Below are positions 7,213-16,168 of a stretch of DNA of 21,268 nt, piece by piece. The notes beneath the pieces are model-generated. The model saw only the letters and a program-made list of their open reading frames with translations. It was not told where the DNA came from and ran no database searches. The position numbers and the translations under genes were made by a program. Positions within the stretch are counted from its first letter, which is position 1, and every line of letters begins with the position of its first letter. This DNA is from JBCCGG01 sp039029395 (GTDB taxonomy: Bacteria > Pseudomonadota > Alphaproteobacteria > Kiloniellales > JAKSDN01), in the NCBI GenBank assembly GCA_039029395.1, contig JBCCGG010000069.1, positions 1-21,268 of the forward strand, given 5' to 3'.

Positions 7213-7406
7213 GGCCGACGGTCGCACTCCGCCTGGCCGGGGTCGCTCATATCGCGCCCGCAGATGCCGCACTTGTCAGCGCCTTCGATCGCGCTCAAGC
7301 CGCCGCAGCTGCCAGTGATGCGCCGGCCGGTCACCATCACGCCGACCGCCATGCCGGCGACGACCAGCAGCAGCACGATGAAGGCGATGATGACGGTCTC
7401 GAGCAT
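7209..7406 (-). CDS. nqrM: NqrM, Na+-NQR maturation protein
   Basis: A 65-residue protein with one N-terminal membrane helix (TVIIAFIVLLLVVAGMAVGV) and the conserved cysteine pattern GSCGGL then KCGICGR, the hallmark of NqrM (formerly DUF539). NqrM is needed to build the Fe centre held between NqrD and NqrE, probably by delivering iron. The gene is the last of the nqr operon, 12 bases after nqrF, with AGAGGA placed 6 bases before the ATG. The C-terminal tail (CDRRP) is encoded over the end of the opposite small membrane-protein gene. Position, size and cysteines agree, so confidence is high. Confidence 0.9.
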   Translation of the reverse strand: MLETVIIAFIVLLLVVAGMAVGVMVTGRRITGSCGGLSAIEGADKCGICGRDMSDPGQAECDRRP

Positions 7407-7418
7407 GGATCCTCTTTC

Positions 7419-8645
7419 TCAGCCGCCGAAGTCGTCGAGCATGATGTCCTCGCGCTCGACGCCCAGGTCGAGCAGCATGTTGATCACCGAGGAGTTCATG
7501 ATCGGCGGGCCACACATGTAATATTCGCAATCCTCCGGCGCGGTATGGTCCTTTAGATAGTTATCATATAGGACGTTGTGAATGAATCCGGTATAGCCGT
7601 CCCAATCGTCGCCCGGCTGGGGGTCCGACAGTGCGACATACCATTTGAAGTTCTCGTTCTCCGCGGCAAGCTGCTCGAAGTCCTCGACAAAGAACATCTC
7701 CCGGCGGCTGCGCGCGCCGTACCAGAAGGTTATCTTGCGCTTGGAGCTGAGCCTCTTCAGCTGGTCGAAGATATGCGAGCGCATGGGCGCCATGCCGGCG
7801 CCGCCGCCGACGAAGACCATCTCCTTTTCCGTATCCCGGGCGAAGAACTCGCCGAAGGGCCCGGAAATGGTCACCTCGTCGCCGGGCTTCAGATTGAAGA
7901 TGAAGGACGACATAAGCCCGGGCGGAACCTTGCTCTGGTCGGCGTGGGGCGGCGGCGTGGCGACCCGCACGTTGAGCATGATGATGCCGCGCTCCTCGGG
8001 ATAGTTGGCCATGGAGTAGGCGCGGACCACGTGCTCGCTATTGTTGACGTGCAGGTCCCAGAGATTGAACTTGTCCCAATCCTCCCGGTACTCCTCGGCG
8101 ATGTCGAACTCCTTGAAACCAAGCTGGTAGGGCGGGCATTCGATCTGGATGTAGCCGCCGGCCCGGAAGTTGACGTCCTCGCCCTCGGGCAGCTCCAGGA
8201 CCAGGCACTTGATGAAGGTCGCCACGTTGTCGTTGGAGCGCACCTTGCAGCGCCACTTCTTGACCCCGAAGACCTCGTCCGGGATCTCGATCTTCATGTT
8301 CTGCTTGACCGAGACCTGACAGGACAGGCGGTCGCCGTCGCGCGCCTCGCGCTTGGTGATGTGGGAGAGCTCGGTCGGCAGGATCGAGCCGCCGCCGTCG
8401 AACACCTTGACCCGGCACTGGGCGCAGGTGCCGCCGCCGCCGCAAGCCGATGCGACGAAGAGGTTCTCGCCGGCCAGCGCGCCCAGCAGCTTGCCGCCCG
8501 CCGGCACGCTGATGGTCCGTTCGTCGTTGATTTGGATGTCGACCGCGCCGCTCGCCACTAGCTTGGAGCGGGCGAAGAGGATGATGCCGACCAGCGCGAG
8601 GATGATCAGGGTAAAGAGCAGGACGCCGAGGATGAAGTTGATCAT
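7419..8645 (-). CDS. nqrF: Na+-translocating NADH:quinone reductase subunit F
   Basis: A 408-residue protein of the normal NqrF length. One N-terminal membrane helix (residues 1-24) anchors it on the cytoplasmic side. A plant-type 2Fe-2S domain follows with Cys68, Cys74, Cys77 and Cys109. The FAD domain has RAYS at 208-211, and the NADH domain has GGGAGMAPMRS at 280-290 and CGPP at 378-381. NqrF takes the hydride from NADH on FAD and passes electrons to its 2Fe-2S centre, then to the Fe centre in NqrD/NqrE. It lies 13 bases after nqrE, with GGAG in the gap. All expected cofactor residues are present. Confidence 0.95.
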   Translation of the reverse strand: MINFILGVLLFTLIILALVGIILFARSKLVASGAVDIQINDERTISVPAGGKLLGALAGENLFVASACGGGGTCAQCRVKVFDGGGSILPTELSHITKREARDGDRLSCQVSVKQNMKIEIPDEVFGVKKWRCKVRSNDNVATFIKCLVLELPEGEDVNFRAGGYIQIECPPYQLGFKEFDIAEEYREDWDKFNLWDLHVNNSEHVVRAYSMANYPEERGIIMLNVRVATPPPHADQSKVPPGLMSSFIFNLKPGDEVTISGPFGEFFARDTEKEMVFVGGGAGMAPMRSHIFDQLKRLSSKRKITFWYGARSRREMFFVEDFEQLAAENENFKWYVALSDPQPGDDWDGYTGFIHNVLYDNYLKDHTAPEDCEYYMCGPPIMNSSVINMLLDLGVEREDIMLDDFGG

Positions 8646-8658
8646 TGGGCGCCTCTCC

Positions 8659-9264
8659 TCAGAGCTGAACGCCAGAGAACGACATGAAGGCGAGCGACAT
8701 CAGGCCGGTGGTCATGAAGGCGATGCCAAGACCGCGTAGGCCCGGCGGCACGTCGGAGTACTTGAGCTTCTCGCGCAATCCTGCCAAGGCGACAATCGCT
8801 AGCGCCCAACCGATGCCCGAGCCGAGTCCGTAGACCACGCTCTCGCCAAAGTCGTAGTCGCGCTCGACCATGAAGAGCGAGCCGCCGAGAATCGCGCAGT
8901 TCACCGTGATCAGCGGCAGGAAGATGCCGAGCGCGTTGTAGAGCGCCGGGAAGAAGCGGTCGAGCAGCATCTCGAGGATCTGCACCATGGCGGCTATCAC
9001 GCCGATGTAGCTGATCAGGCCGAGGAAGGTGAGATCGGTGTCGAGGCCCAGCCAGCCGAGCGCGCCGGGCTTGAGGAAGAGGTTGAGGATCAGATTGTTG
9101 GCCGGCACCGTGATGGTCTGCACGACGACCACGGCAACGCCGAGGCCGAAGGCCGTCTCGATCTTTTTCGAGACCGCCAGGAAGGTGCACATGCCGAGAA
9201 AGAAGGCGAGCGCCAGGTTCTCGACGAAGATGACCTTAACGAACAGGCTGAGATAGGCTTCCAT
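8659..9264 (-). CDS. nqrE: Na+-translocating NADH:quinone reductase subunit E
   Basis: A 201-residue polytopic membrane protein, matching NqrE in length. The two half-channel cysteines are visible: Cys26 in FFLGMCTFLAVS and Cys123 in ITVNCAILGG. In the solved Nqr complexes these, with the corresponding NqrD pair, hold the intramembrane iron centre. The start ATG (9264-9262) shares a base with the nqrD stop (TGATG), which argues strongly for this start over longer upstream readings in the same frame and for translational coupling. NqrE and NqrD are homologous and inserted with opposite topology. Confidence 0.95.
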   Translation of the reverse strand: MEAYLSLFVKVIFVENLALAFFLGMCTFLAVSKKIETAFGLGVAVVVVQTITVPANNLILNLFLKPGALGWLGLDTDLTFLGLISYIGVIAAMVQILEMLLDRFFPALYNALGIFLPLITVNCAILGGSLFMVERDYDFGESVVYGLGSGIGWALAIVALAGLREKLKYSDVPPGLRGLGIAFMTTGLMSLAFMSFSGVQL

Positions 9265-9923
9265 CACCCGTGCTCCTGCACCTGCGCGTTCATGATCTTG
9301 AAGTCGACCTTCTCGCGCTGATTGGTCTTGACGGTGCGCAGCACCCAGATGAAGCAGCCGATGATGAAGAAGGCGCTGGGCGGCAGCAGCAAAAGGCCGT
9401 TGGGCTGATACCAGCCGCCGTTGGCGACCGAGGGCAGGATCTCGATGCCGAGCAGGGTGCCGGCCCCGAACAGCTCGCGGATCGTCGCCACGCCGATCAG
9501 AATCGCGGAGTAGCCGAGTCCGTTGCCGATGCCGTCCAAGAAGCTCATCAGCGGCGGGTTCTGCATGGCATAGGCCTCGGCCCGACCCATCACGATGCAG
9601 TTGGTGATGATCAAGCCGACGAAGACCGAGAGCGTCTTGGAGGCCTCGTAGGCGAAGGCCTTGAGGATCTGGTCGACCACGATGACCAGGGAAGCGATGA
9701 TCACCATCTGCACGATGATCCGGATCGAGTTCGGGATCTGGTGGCGGATAAGGCTGATCGAGAGGTTCGAGAAGGCAACCACGCTGGTCAGCGCCAGGCA
9801 CATGACCAGCGAGACCTTGAGTGAGGAGGTGACCGCCAGCGCCGAGCAGATGCCCAGGGTCTGAAGAATGACCGGATTGTTCTCGATCAGGGGATCGGTC
9901 ACCAGCTTCCGTCTGTCAGCCAT
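9264..9923 (-). CDS. nqrD: Na+-translocating NADH:quinone reductase subunit D
   Basis: A 219-residue membrane protein with the NqrD N-terminus (DPLIENNPVILQTLGICSAL) and about six hydrophobic segments. Cys26 in LGICSALAVT and Cys109 in IITNCIVMGRAEA are the pair that, with NqrE, ligates the intramembrane Fe centre electrons cross on their way from NqrF to NqrC. The start overlaps the nqrC stop by eight bases (ATGGCTGA) and its stop overlaps the nqrE start by one base, so the three genes are translationally coupled. Confidence 0.95.
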   Translation of the reverse strand: MADRRKLVTDPLIENNPVILQTLGICSALAVTSSLKVSLVMCLALTSVVAFSNLSISLIRHQIPNSIRIIVQMVIIASLVIVVDQILKAFAYEASKTLSVFVGLIITNCIVMGRAEAYAMQNPPLMSFLDGIGNGLGYSAILIGVATIRELFGAGTLLGIEILPSVANGGWYQPNGLLLLPPSAFFIIGCFIWVLRTVKTNQREKVDFKIMNAQVQEHG

Positions 9924-10747
9924 CGCTCACCAGCCCTTCTTGCAGCTTCTTCAGGAACGGCCCGAAACCGTCTTCGCCGGCCCAGTAGCGCACGAGGTTG
10001 TTGACCCCGCGGGCGGTCAGGGTGGCGCCGGCCAGGCCGTCCACCTGATGCTCACCCTCCGGACCGCTCGCGGCCGCGCCCTTGACCACTTCAATCTTCA
10101 GCGCGCCGGCCTCGTCGGTCAGAAGCTTGCCGGGCCACAATCCGCGCCAGTTGGGGTTGTCGACCTCGCCGCCCAGGCCCGGCGTCTCGCCGTGGTCGTA
10201 GAACTGCAGACCAACCACCTCCCGGCCATCCGGCTTGACCGCCAAATAGCCGTAGAGCGTCGACCAGAGGCCGTAGCCGTGCACCGGCAGGATGATCGTC
10301 TTGACCTTGCCGTCGTCGTCTTTGACGAAATAGACCGTCGCGTAGTGCGCCTTGCGCTTGATGCCGGCGATATCTTCCTCGATCGGCAAAACCTGGCTCA
10401 TGCCCGGGTCGCGCGCCGCCTCGCGCTGATTGTAGGTCGCGGGATCGACCGAGTCGGTGAACTCGCCGGTCCTCAGATCGACAACCCGGGGCTCGATCTG
10501 CTTGAACAGCTCGGCAACGTTGCCGCCCGGGGTCAAAAGGCCGGCGACCTGCAGGATGTTGCGCTTGATCTCGAGCTGCTTGTTGGCCTCCTGCAGAGGC
10601 TTGAGACCGATCGCCGCGGCCGAAACGAAGACCGCGCAGACCAGGCACAAAACGACCGCCACGCCGATGATCTTGCGCGGGCTGTCATTCGGCATGGCGA
10701 GCATCGCCTGCCAGCGCTTTTTGAGGTTGCTCATAGAAGACGGCTGC

Positions 10748-10755
<8 letters not shown>
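9916..10755 (-). CDS. nqrC: Na+-translocating NADH:quinone reductase subunit C
   Basis: A 279-residue protein with one N-terminal membrane helix (residues 29-50) and a periplasmic FMN-binding domain. The flavinylation motif DGLAGATLT is at 239-247, with Thr245 the expected covalent FMN attachment site; the usual Ser of SGAT is Ala here. Other family segments are HGYGLWSTLYGY (159-170) and HGETPGLGGEV (188-198). NqrC takes electrons from the NqrD/E iron centre and passes them to the NqrB FMN. Its start overlaps the end of nqrB by eight bases (ATGTCTGA), with AGGCAGA upstream as a ribosome site. ApbE, encoded nearby, would attach its FMN. Confidence 0.95.
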
Positions 10756-11956
<1,201 letters not shown>

Positions 11957-11958
11957 GG

Positions 11959-13359
11959 CTAGCCCTCCGCTTCGATCTTTTCGAGGTTGGCGCGCAGGGC
12001 CATGCCGTACTCGTACTTACTCATGCAGATATAGGAGCAAAGGGCCAGGTCATCTTCGTCGAGCTCCAGGCAGCCGAGCGACTGAGCATCTTCTGTGTCC
12101 AGGATCAAAATTGCCCGCAAAAGCTGGGTGGCCAGGATGTCGAGCGGCATCACGTCTTCGTAGAGCCCGACCGGGATCAAGGCCCGCGCACTGCCGTTCA
12201 TGCTGGTGTTGAAGGAGAACTTCAGCTTCTCCCGGAAAAAGCTCGAGAGGTGCACGTTGGCAGTGGCGAACTTGTGCATGCTCGGGATCAGCCAGCCGAA
12301 GAGCTCGCGCTGGCCGCCCTCCGGCAGAAGGCTGATCTGGTGGTGGAAGCGCCCGAGGAAGTCGAAGGGACCGCTCGCGATCCGCCCGGTAAGCACATTG
12401 CCGGAGATGACCCGCACCTGGTCGCCGGAGACCTCGCCGTCGAGCAAGCCACTGATTCCGGCCCCGACCCGTGTGCGCAGCAAGCGCGGGCGCTGGGCCG
12501 CCGGCCCGGCCAGGGAGATGACCCGCCCGATCGGCAGCCGGCCGCTGCGGAACAGCTCGCCGATTGCGATCACGTCCTGGTAGTTGATGTGCCACACGGT
12601 CTTCTCGGCATGAACCGGGTCGAGCATGTGGATGTGAGTGCCCGCAAGACCCGACGGGTGCGGACCCTCGAAGCTCGCGGTCTTTATGTTGCCGCCTGTG
12701 ACCTGGGGGACGTCCGACCCGCCGCGCGCGCAGACATAGAGTGTGCCTTCGGTCAGCTTGGCCAGCAGCCGGACCCCATTGGCGAAGTCCTCCGGCGCTT
12801 CGCCGATCACAACCGCGGCGTCGGGCGCCAGGGGTCCGGAATCCATCGCCGTGACGAAAATCGCCGCCGGCGTGGTCTGAGGATCGGGCACCTTGGAATA
12901 GGGCCGGGTCTTGATCGACGGCCAGAGCCCGGCGATCAAGATGTTCTCCCTGATCTGTCCGGGCTCGAGCGCGACCAGGGCATCCGCGTCATGTTGGGGA
13001 AACTCGACCGGATCGTCGGTCTCGTCCAGATCGATGACGACCGATTGGAGAACCCGGCGCTGGCCCCGGTTGATCGCCCGCACCGTGCCGCCGCCCGGTG
13101 CCGTGTAGAGCACGCCGTCGAATCGGCGGTCCGCGAAGAGCGGCTGGCCCAGGCGGACCCGCTCGCCCTCGGCGACCAGAAGCTTGGCTTTGAGATCCAG
13201 ATGATCGGCACCGACCAGAGCGCAGCTGGCGACCGCGGGGCCGTCCTCGATCTGCTGCTCCGGCGCGCCGGTTATCGGTAGATCAAGCCCCCTCTTGATC
13301 TTGAAGCTGAGGCCCCCCTGACCGCTTCCGGCCGACCTGTTTTCACCAGGTGGCTGCAT
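11959..13359 (-). CDS. nqrA: Na+-translocating NADH:quinone reductase subunit A
   Basis: A 466-residue soluble subunit on the cytoplasmic side of the complex, contributing near the quinone site with NqrB. The family start KIKRGLDLPITG appears only after about 20 extra residues (QPPGENRSAGSGQGGLSF), so the protein is slightly longer than the usual roughly 447. No good internal start codon removes this extension. I chose ATG 13359, with GGGTG seven bases upstream; a GTG directly before it at 13362 is the alternative. Family segments PGGGTVRAINRGQRR, ARGGSDVPQV and GFLGRFHHQ-like FDFLGRFHHQISLLPEGGQR are present. It is the first nqr gene, 2 bases before nqrB. Confidence 0.93.
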   Translation of the reverse strand: MQPPGENRSAGSGQGGLSFKIKRGLDLPITGAPEQQIEDGPAVASCALVGADHLDLKAKLLVAEGERVRLGQPLFADRRFDGVLYTAPGGGTVRAINRGQRRVLQSVVIDLDETDDPVEFPQHDADALVALEPGQIRENILIAGLWPSIKTRPYSKVPDPQTTPAAIFVTAMDSGPLAPDAAVVIGEAPEDFANGVRLLAKLTEGTLYVCARGGSDVPQVTGGNIKTASFEGPHPSGLAGTHIHMLDPVHAEKTVWHINYQDVIAIGELFRSGRLPIGRVISLAGPAAQRPRLLRTRVGAGISGLLDGEVSGDQVRVISGNVLTGRIASGPFDFLGRFHHQISLLPEGGQRELFGWLIPSMHKFATANVHLSSFFREKLKFSFNTSMNGSARALIPVGLYEDVMPLDILATQLLRAILILDTEDAQSLGCLELDEDDLALCSYICMSKYEYGMALRANLEKIEAEG

Positions 13360-13374
13360 CACATAGCACCCAAA

Positions 13375-13394
13375 CGTCTAAACCCTTCGTCTAA
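13375..13394 (-). promoter_or_regulatory. Direct repeat TTAGACG upstream of nqrA
   Basis: On the minus strand TTAGACG occurs twice with a 13-base period (13394-13388 and 13381-13375), ending about 15 bases before the nqrA start codon. The 108-base gap between the CBS gene and nqrA shows no convincing terminator. The repeat could be an operator or only part of the leader; function is unproven. Confidence 0.25.
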
Positions 13395-13467
13395 CTCTTG
13401 CGCCCGGCCGCCGCGGTCTGATCCCCCCTTGGAATAACCCGCCGCGACCCGGCCCCCCGTACCGCCG

Positions 13468-13998
13468 TTATCCGACGATGGCTTGCTTTATCTTCAAGTT
13501 CTCGTACTCGATCTCCAACATCCGGTGGCGCACCACGTCCCGTATTGAAATGAGACCGGCGAGCTTACCGGCCTCGACAACCGGCATATGCCGGAAGCCG
13601 CCGTCGTTCATACGCTTCATGACGGCCTCGATTTTGTCTTCCGGATAACAGGTCTTCGGATCCGGCGTCATGATCTCATCGACATTCATGGCGAAGGCGT
13701 CCGCACCCTTGGCGTCGGCGACGCGCACGACGTCGCGCTCGGAAACGATGCCGACCGGCTCCTTGGCGCTGTCGACGACGACCAGCGCACCGACCCTGAG
13801 GCGGGTCAGCTCGGCAATCACCTCCTTAACCGACGTGTGGGGCGCCACCGTAAAGGTGTCGTCGCCCTTGTCCGACAAGATCGCGCTGACCGTCAGGCCT
13901 GGCTGACCGGCCCCCAGATTGGCTTCCGCAGTTTGCGAATGAGTATGCTTCGGGCCTTCGTCTGCCTCCATCGGACCCTGATAGGATATCGGCGACAT
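13468..13998 (-). CDS. Two-CBS-domain protein
   Basis: A 176-residue cytoplasmic protein made of two CBS domains (about residues 36-95 and 105-165). Typical strands and turns are visible: LRVGALVVVD, PVGIVSERDVVR, DEIMTPDPKTCYPED, GFRHMPVVEAGKLAGLISIRD. Free-standing CBS pairs bind adenine nucleotides and often report energy status. The first 35 residues (MSPISYQGPMEADEGPKHTH onward) are a polar extension before the usual start TVSAILSDKG. GGGAGGAG 5 bases before ATG 13998 supports this longer start. It lies directly upstream of nqrA on the same strand and may be cotranscribed. It is divergent from apbE across a 169-base spacer. Confidence 0.88.
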   Translation of the reverse strand: MSPISYQGPMEADEGPKHTHSQTAEANLGAGQPGLTVSAILSDKGDDTFTVAPHTSVKEVIAELTRLRVGALVVVDSAKEPVGIVSERDVVRVADAKGADAFAMNVDEIMTPDPKTCYPEDKIEAVMKRMNDGGFRHMPVVEAGKLAGLISIRDVVRHRMLEIEYENLKIKQAIVG

Positions 13999-14167
13999 GG
14001 CGCTCCTCCCGCTGTCTCAGCCTGCCAGCTGCGTCTTGGGCCGAGCGGGTATTCCACTCCCGGCCCGCATGTTGTATTAAAGACCAGGGCCTGCCGGATC
14101 GCAATGGTTAGTCCACCTGCCCCGAGGAAGCATTCTTGGCGGGGGACGCGAGCCGCGGCGGAGGTGA

Positions 14168-15235
14168 ATGGGGGGTGAGACGGTGACGCGCAAACTATCC
14201 AGACGAGATTTCATCGGCCAGGCGCGAAGCGTTGCCCTGGCAACGCCATGCCTCAGCCTGCTCGGCTGCGGCGAGGAGGCGCGCGAGGATCTGGTCTCGC
14301 TCAACGGCACGACCATGGGCACGACCTACAGCCTCAAGCTAGTGGATGTGCCATCGCGCATAGACGTCGCCGCACTGGCGGATGAGGTCGACGCCGTGCT
14401 TGAGACCGTAAACCGGCAAATGTCGACCTACCGGCAGGATTCCGAGATTTCCGCCTTTAACCGAGCGGCCGCGGGCGCCTGGGCACCGCTGTCTGGCGAC
14501 AGCCGCGCGGTCATCGAGGAGGCGCTAAGGGTAAGCCGGCTGACCGGCGGCGCCTTCGACCCCACGGTCGGCCCGGTCATCGATCTCTGGGGCTTTGGGC
14601 CGGACGCGGGCGAACCGCGGGTGCCGTCGGCCGAGGAGATCGCCGCCGCACACCGGATGGTTGGCTATACCCAGCTCGAGACCCGGGAAACGCCGACGGC
14701 CGCAGCCAAGCACTTGGCCGGCCTGCGCCTCGACCTCTCAGGCGTTGCCAAGGGCTTCGGCGTCGATCAGGTCGCCCAGTATCTCGCGGCGCGCGGGATC
14801 GAAAACCACCTGGTTGAAGTTGGTGGCGAGCTGCGCACGGCGGGCCACGGCCCGAGCGGGCAGGCATGGCGGATCGGCATCGAAAAGCCGACCGCCAAGC
14901 CAGGCGATCTGCAGCGGGTTGTCGAGCTGACGGATCAGGGCCTCGCGACCTCCGGCGATTACCGCCTGTTCTTCGAGCGCGAGGGCCGCCACTATTCCCA
15001 CATCGTGGATCCCAAGACCGGCCGCCCGGTCGAGCACAACCTGGCCTCGGCCACGGTCGTCGCCGACACCACCATGGAGGCCGACGCGCTCTCAACCTCG
15101 CTGCTGGTGCTCGGGCCCGAGGCCGGCATGGCCTTGGCCGAGGCGCACGATATCGCGGCGTTTTTCATCGCCGCCAGCGGCGAGGCTTTCACAGCATCGG
15201 CGTCGCCCGCCTTCGATCGGCGCTTTACGACGTAA
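14168..15235 (+). CDS. apbE: ApbE, FAD:protein FMN transferase (lipoprotein, Tat-type signal)
   Basis: A 355-residue ApbE-family protein. It uses FAD and Mg2+ to attach FMN by a phosphoester bond to threonine in NqrB and NqrC, on the periplasmic side. The N-terminus has a twin-arginine motif SRRDFIG (residues 11-17) and a lipobox-like LSLLGC, so it is probably exported folded and lipid-anchored. Family motifs are LNGTTMGTTYSLKL, VNRQMSTYRQDSEISAFN, GGAFDPTVGPVIDLWGFGP, LDLSGVAKGFGVDQVAQYL, VEVGGELRTAGH and HIVDPKTGRPV, with TTMEADALSTSLLVLG as the metal-binding segment. GGAGG lies four bases before ATG 14168; a GTG at 14183 is an alternative. Its proximity to nqr fits its role. The 3' end overlaps the convergent flavin reductase by 11 bases. 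Confidence 0.92.
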   Translation: MGGETVTRKLSRRDFIGQARSVALATPCLSLLGCGEEAREDLVSLNGTTMGTTYSLKLVDVPSRIDVAALADEVDAVLETVNRQMSTYRQDSEISAFNRAAAGAWAPLSGDSRAVIEEALRVSRLTGGAFDPTVGPVIDLWGFGPDAGEPRVPSAEEIAAAHRMVGYTQLETRETPTAAAKHLAGLRLDLSGVAKGFGVDQVAQYLAARGIENHLVEVGGELRTAGHGPSGQAWRIGIEKPTAKPGDLQRVVELTDQGLATSGDYRLFFEREGRHYSHIVDPKTGRPVEHNLASATVVADTTMEADALSTSLLVLGPEAGMALAEAHDIAAFFIAASGEAFTASASPAFDRRFTT

Positions 15236-15734
15236 CCCGCCGATAACGGCTGCGGAAATAGACCAGGGGCTCGGCCTCGCGTGGCAGGCTGAGCGCGCGA
15301 ACCAGGCCGATCATGATTAGGTGATCGCCGGCCTCGTGGATCGCTTGGGTCTCGCAATCGAGCGCGCCCAGCCCATCGACCAAAATCGGGCTGCCGGTCG
15401 CCAATTCGATCACCGGCACATCGGGAAAGGCATCTTCGGCTTCGCGCGCAAAGCGATCGGAAAGCGCCTCTTGATCGGCGCTCAGAATGTTGACGGCGAA
15501 CACCTTGGCAGTGGCGAAGACGTTGAAGTTAAAGGCTGACTTACCGAGCGCGTAGAGGATCAAGGGCGGCTCGAGCGAAAGCGAGGCGAAGGCGTTGACC
15601 GTGATCGCGCGCGCTCGGCCGTGGTCGTCACGCCCCGTGACCACCGTGATCCCGGTCGCGAAGTGGCTCAGCACATAACGCAGATCCTCTTCATCGACCG
15701 TCGTGTCCTGGCCCCTGGCGCCCTTGTATCCCAT
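15225..15734 (-). CDS. Flavin reductase family protein (HpaC-like)
   Basis: A 169-residue protein of the flavin reductase / split-barrel FMN-binding family. Recognisable segments are VLSHFATGITVVTGRD (residues 19-34), RARAITVNAFASLSLEPPLI (41-60), KVFAVNILSADQEALSDRFA, the single H-x-x-GDHLIMIGLV strand and the terminal PLVYFRSRYRRV. Relatives use NAD(P)H to reduce free FMN or FAD, often to feed a two-component monooxygenase. No oxygenase partner is adjacent here. The gene overlaps the end of apbE by 11 bases and is convergent with it. It probably acts in the cytosol. The start ATG is at 15734; the upstream ribosome site is weak (GCATGGGATAC region is not purine-rich), so a nearby internal GTG remains possible. 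Confidence 0.85.
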   Translation of the reverse strand: MGYKGARGQDTTVDEEDLRYVLSHFATGITVVTGRDDHGRARAITVNAFASLSLEPPLILYALGKSAFNFNVFATAKVFAVNILSADQEALSDRFAREAEDAFPDVPVIELATGSPILVDGLGALDCETQAIHEAGDHLIMIGLVRALSLPREAEPLVYFRSRYRRVTS

Positions 15735-16168
15735 GCTAAAGACCCGCTCCCCGGCCGCAACGGGGATTCACTCTACAACATCGTCACGGCCCTGCAATCG
15801 ACCGACGCAGTGACGCCGCCGCCCGGCCCTTTGCTTCGTCCGTGGCGTATCACATACACCAAACTTGGTGCCGGGCAGTTCACCGCGATGACCTAGAGTT
15901 GTAGTTCAAGTCGCAATGTCGATACACATCGCAAAAGCGCGGGACAAAGATCCAGGATCAGTCGACGCTGACTTGGTGCAGAAAAATCCAATAATTTCAG
16001 GAATTATCTCCAGAATGTGCAGGTTAAGCTCTCGATAGGGCGAAGGTCTTGAGGATTCTCCATATAGTGCCCATGCAACGTAGATTTGCGCTTGAATATT
16101 TTCACACATTAGGGAATCATAATTCAACAAAAGCGCATCTGGACTATGTGAATCTTTTGGGGGGAAAG
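15735..16168. other. 434-base intergenic spacer, AT-richer than its surroundings
   Basis: The spacer separates the flavin reductase and tolC-like genes, which are divergent, so both promoters should be here. Its right half is visibly AT-richer than the flanks. It contains the perfect inverted repeat ATAATT-N5-AATTAT at 15991-16007. The frame of the TolC gene stays open leftward to a TTG at 16049, but the residues before the signal peptide do not look like a protein N-terminus. I see no tRNA, no clear rho-independent terminator and no recognisable riboswitch. Confidence 0.5.
15991..16007. repeat. Inverted repeat ATAATT-TCAGG-AATTAT
   Basis: A perfect six-base inverted repeat with a five-base loop lies about 160 bases upstream of the likely tolC-type start. 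Its AT-rich arms and location between divergent genes make it a plausible regulator site. It has no T-tract, so it is not a terminator. Function unknown. Confidence 0.35.

Noticed and set aside
7578..8561. Plus-strand 327-codon frame opposite nqrF
   Set aside because: Antisense shadow; nqrF has all its cofactor motifs in the minus-strand frame.
8659..9801. Extended upstream reading of nqrE
   Set aside because: The extra residues are an out-of-frame reading of nqrD. The TGATG junction and the NqrE N-terminus place the start at 9264.
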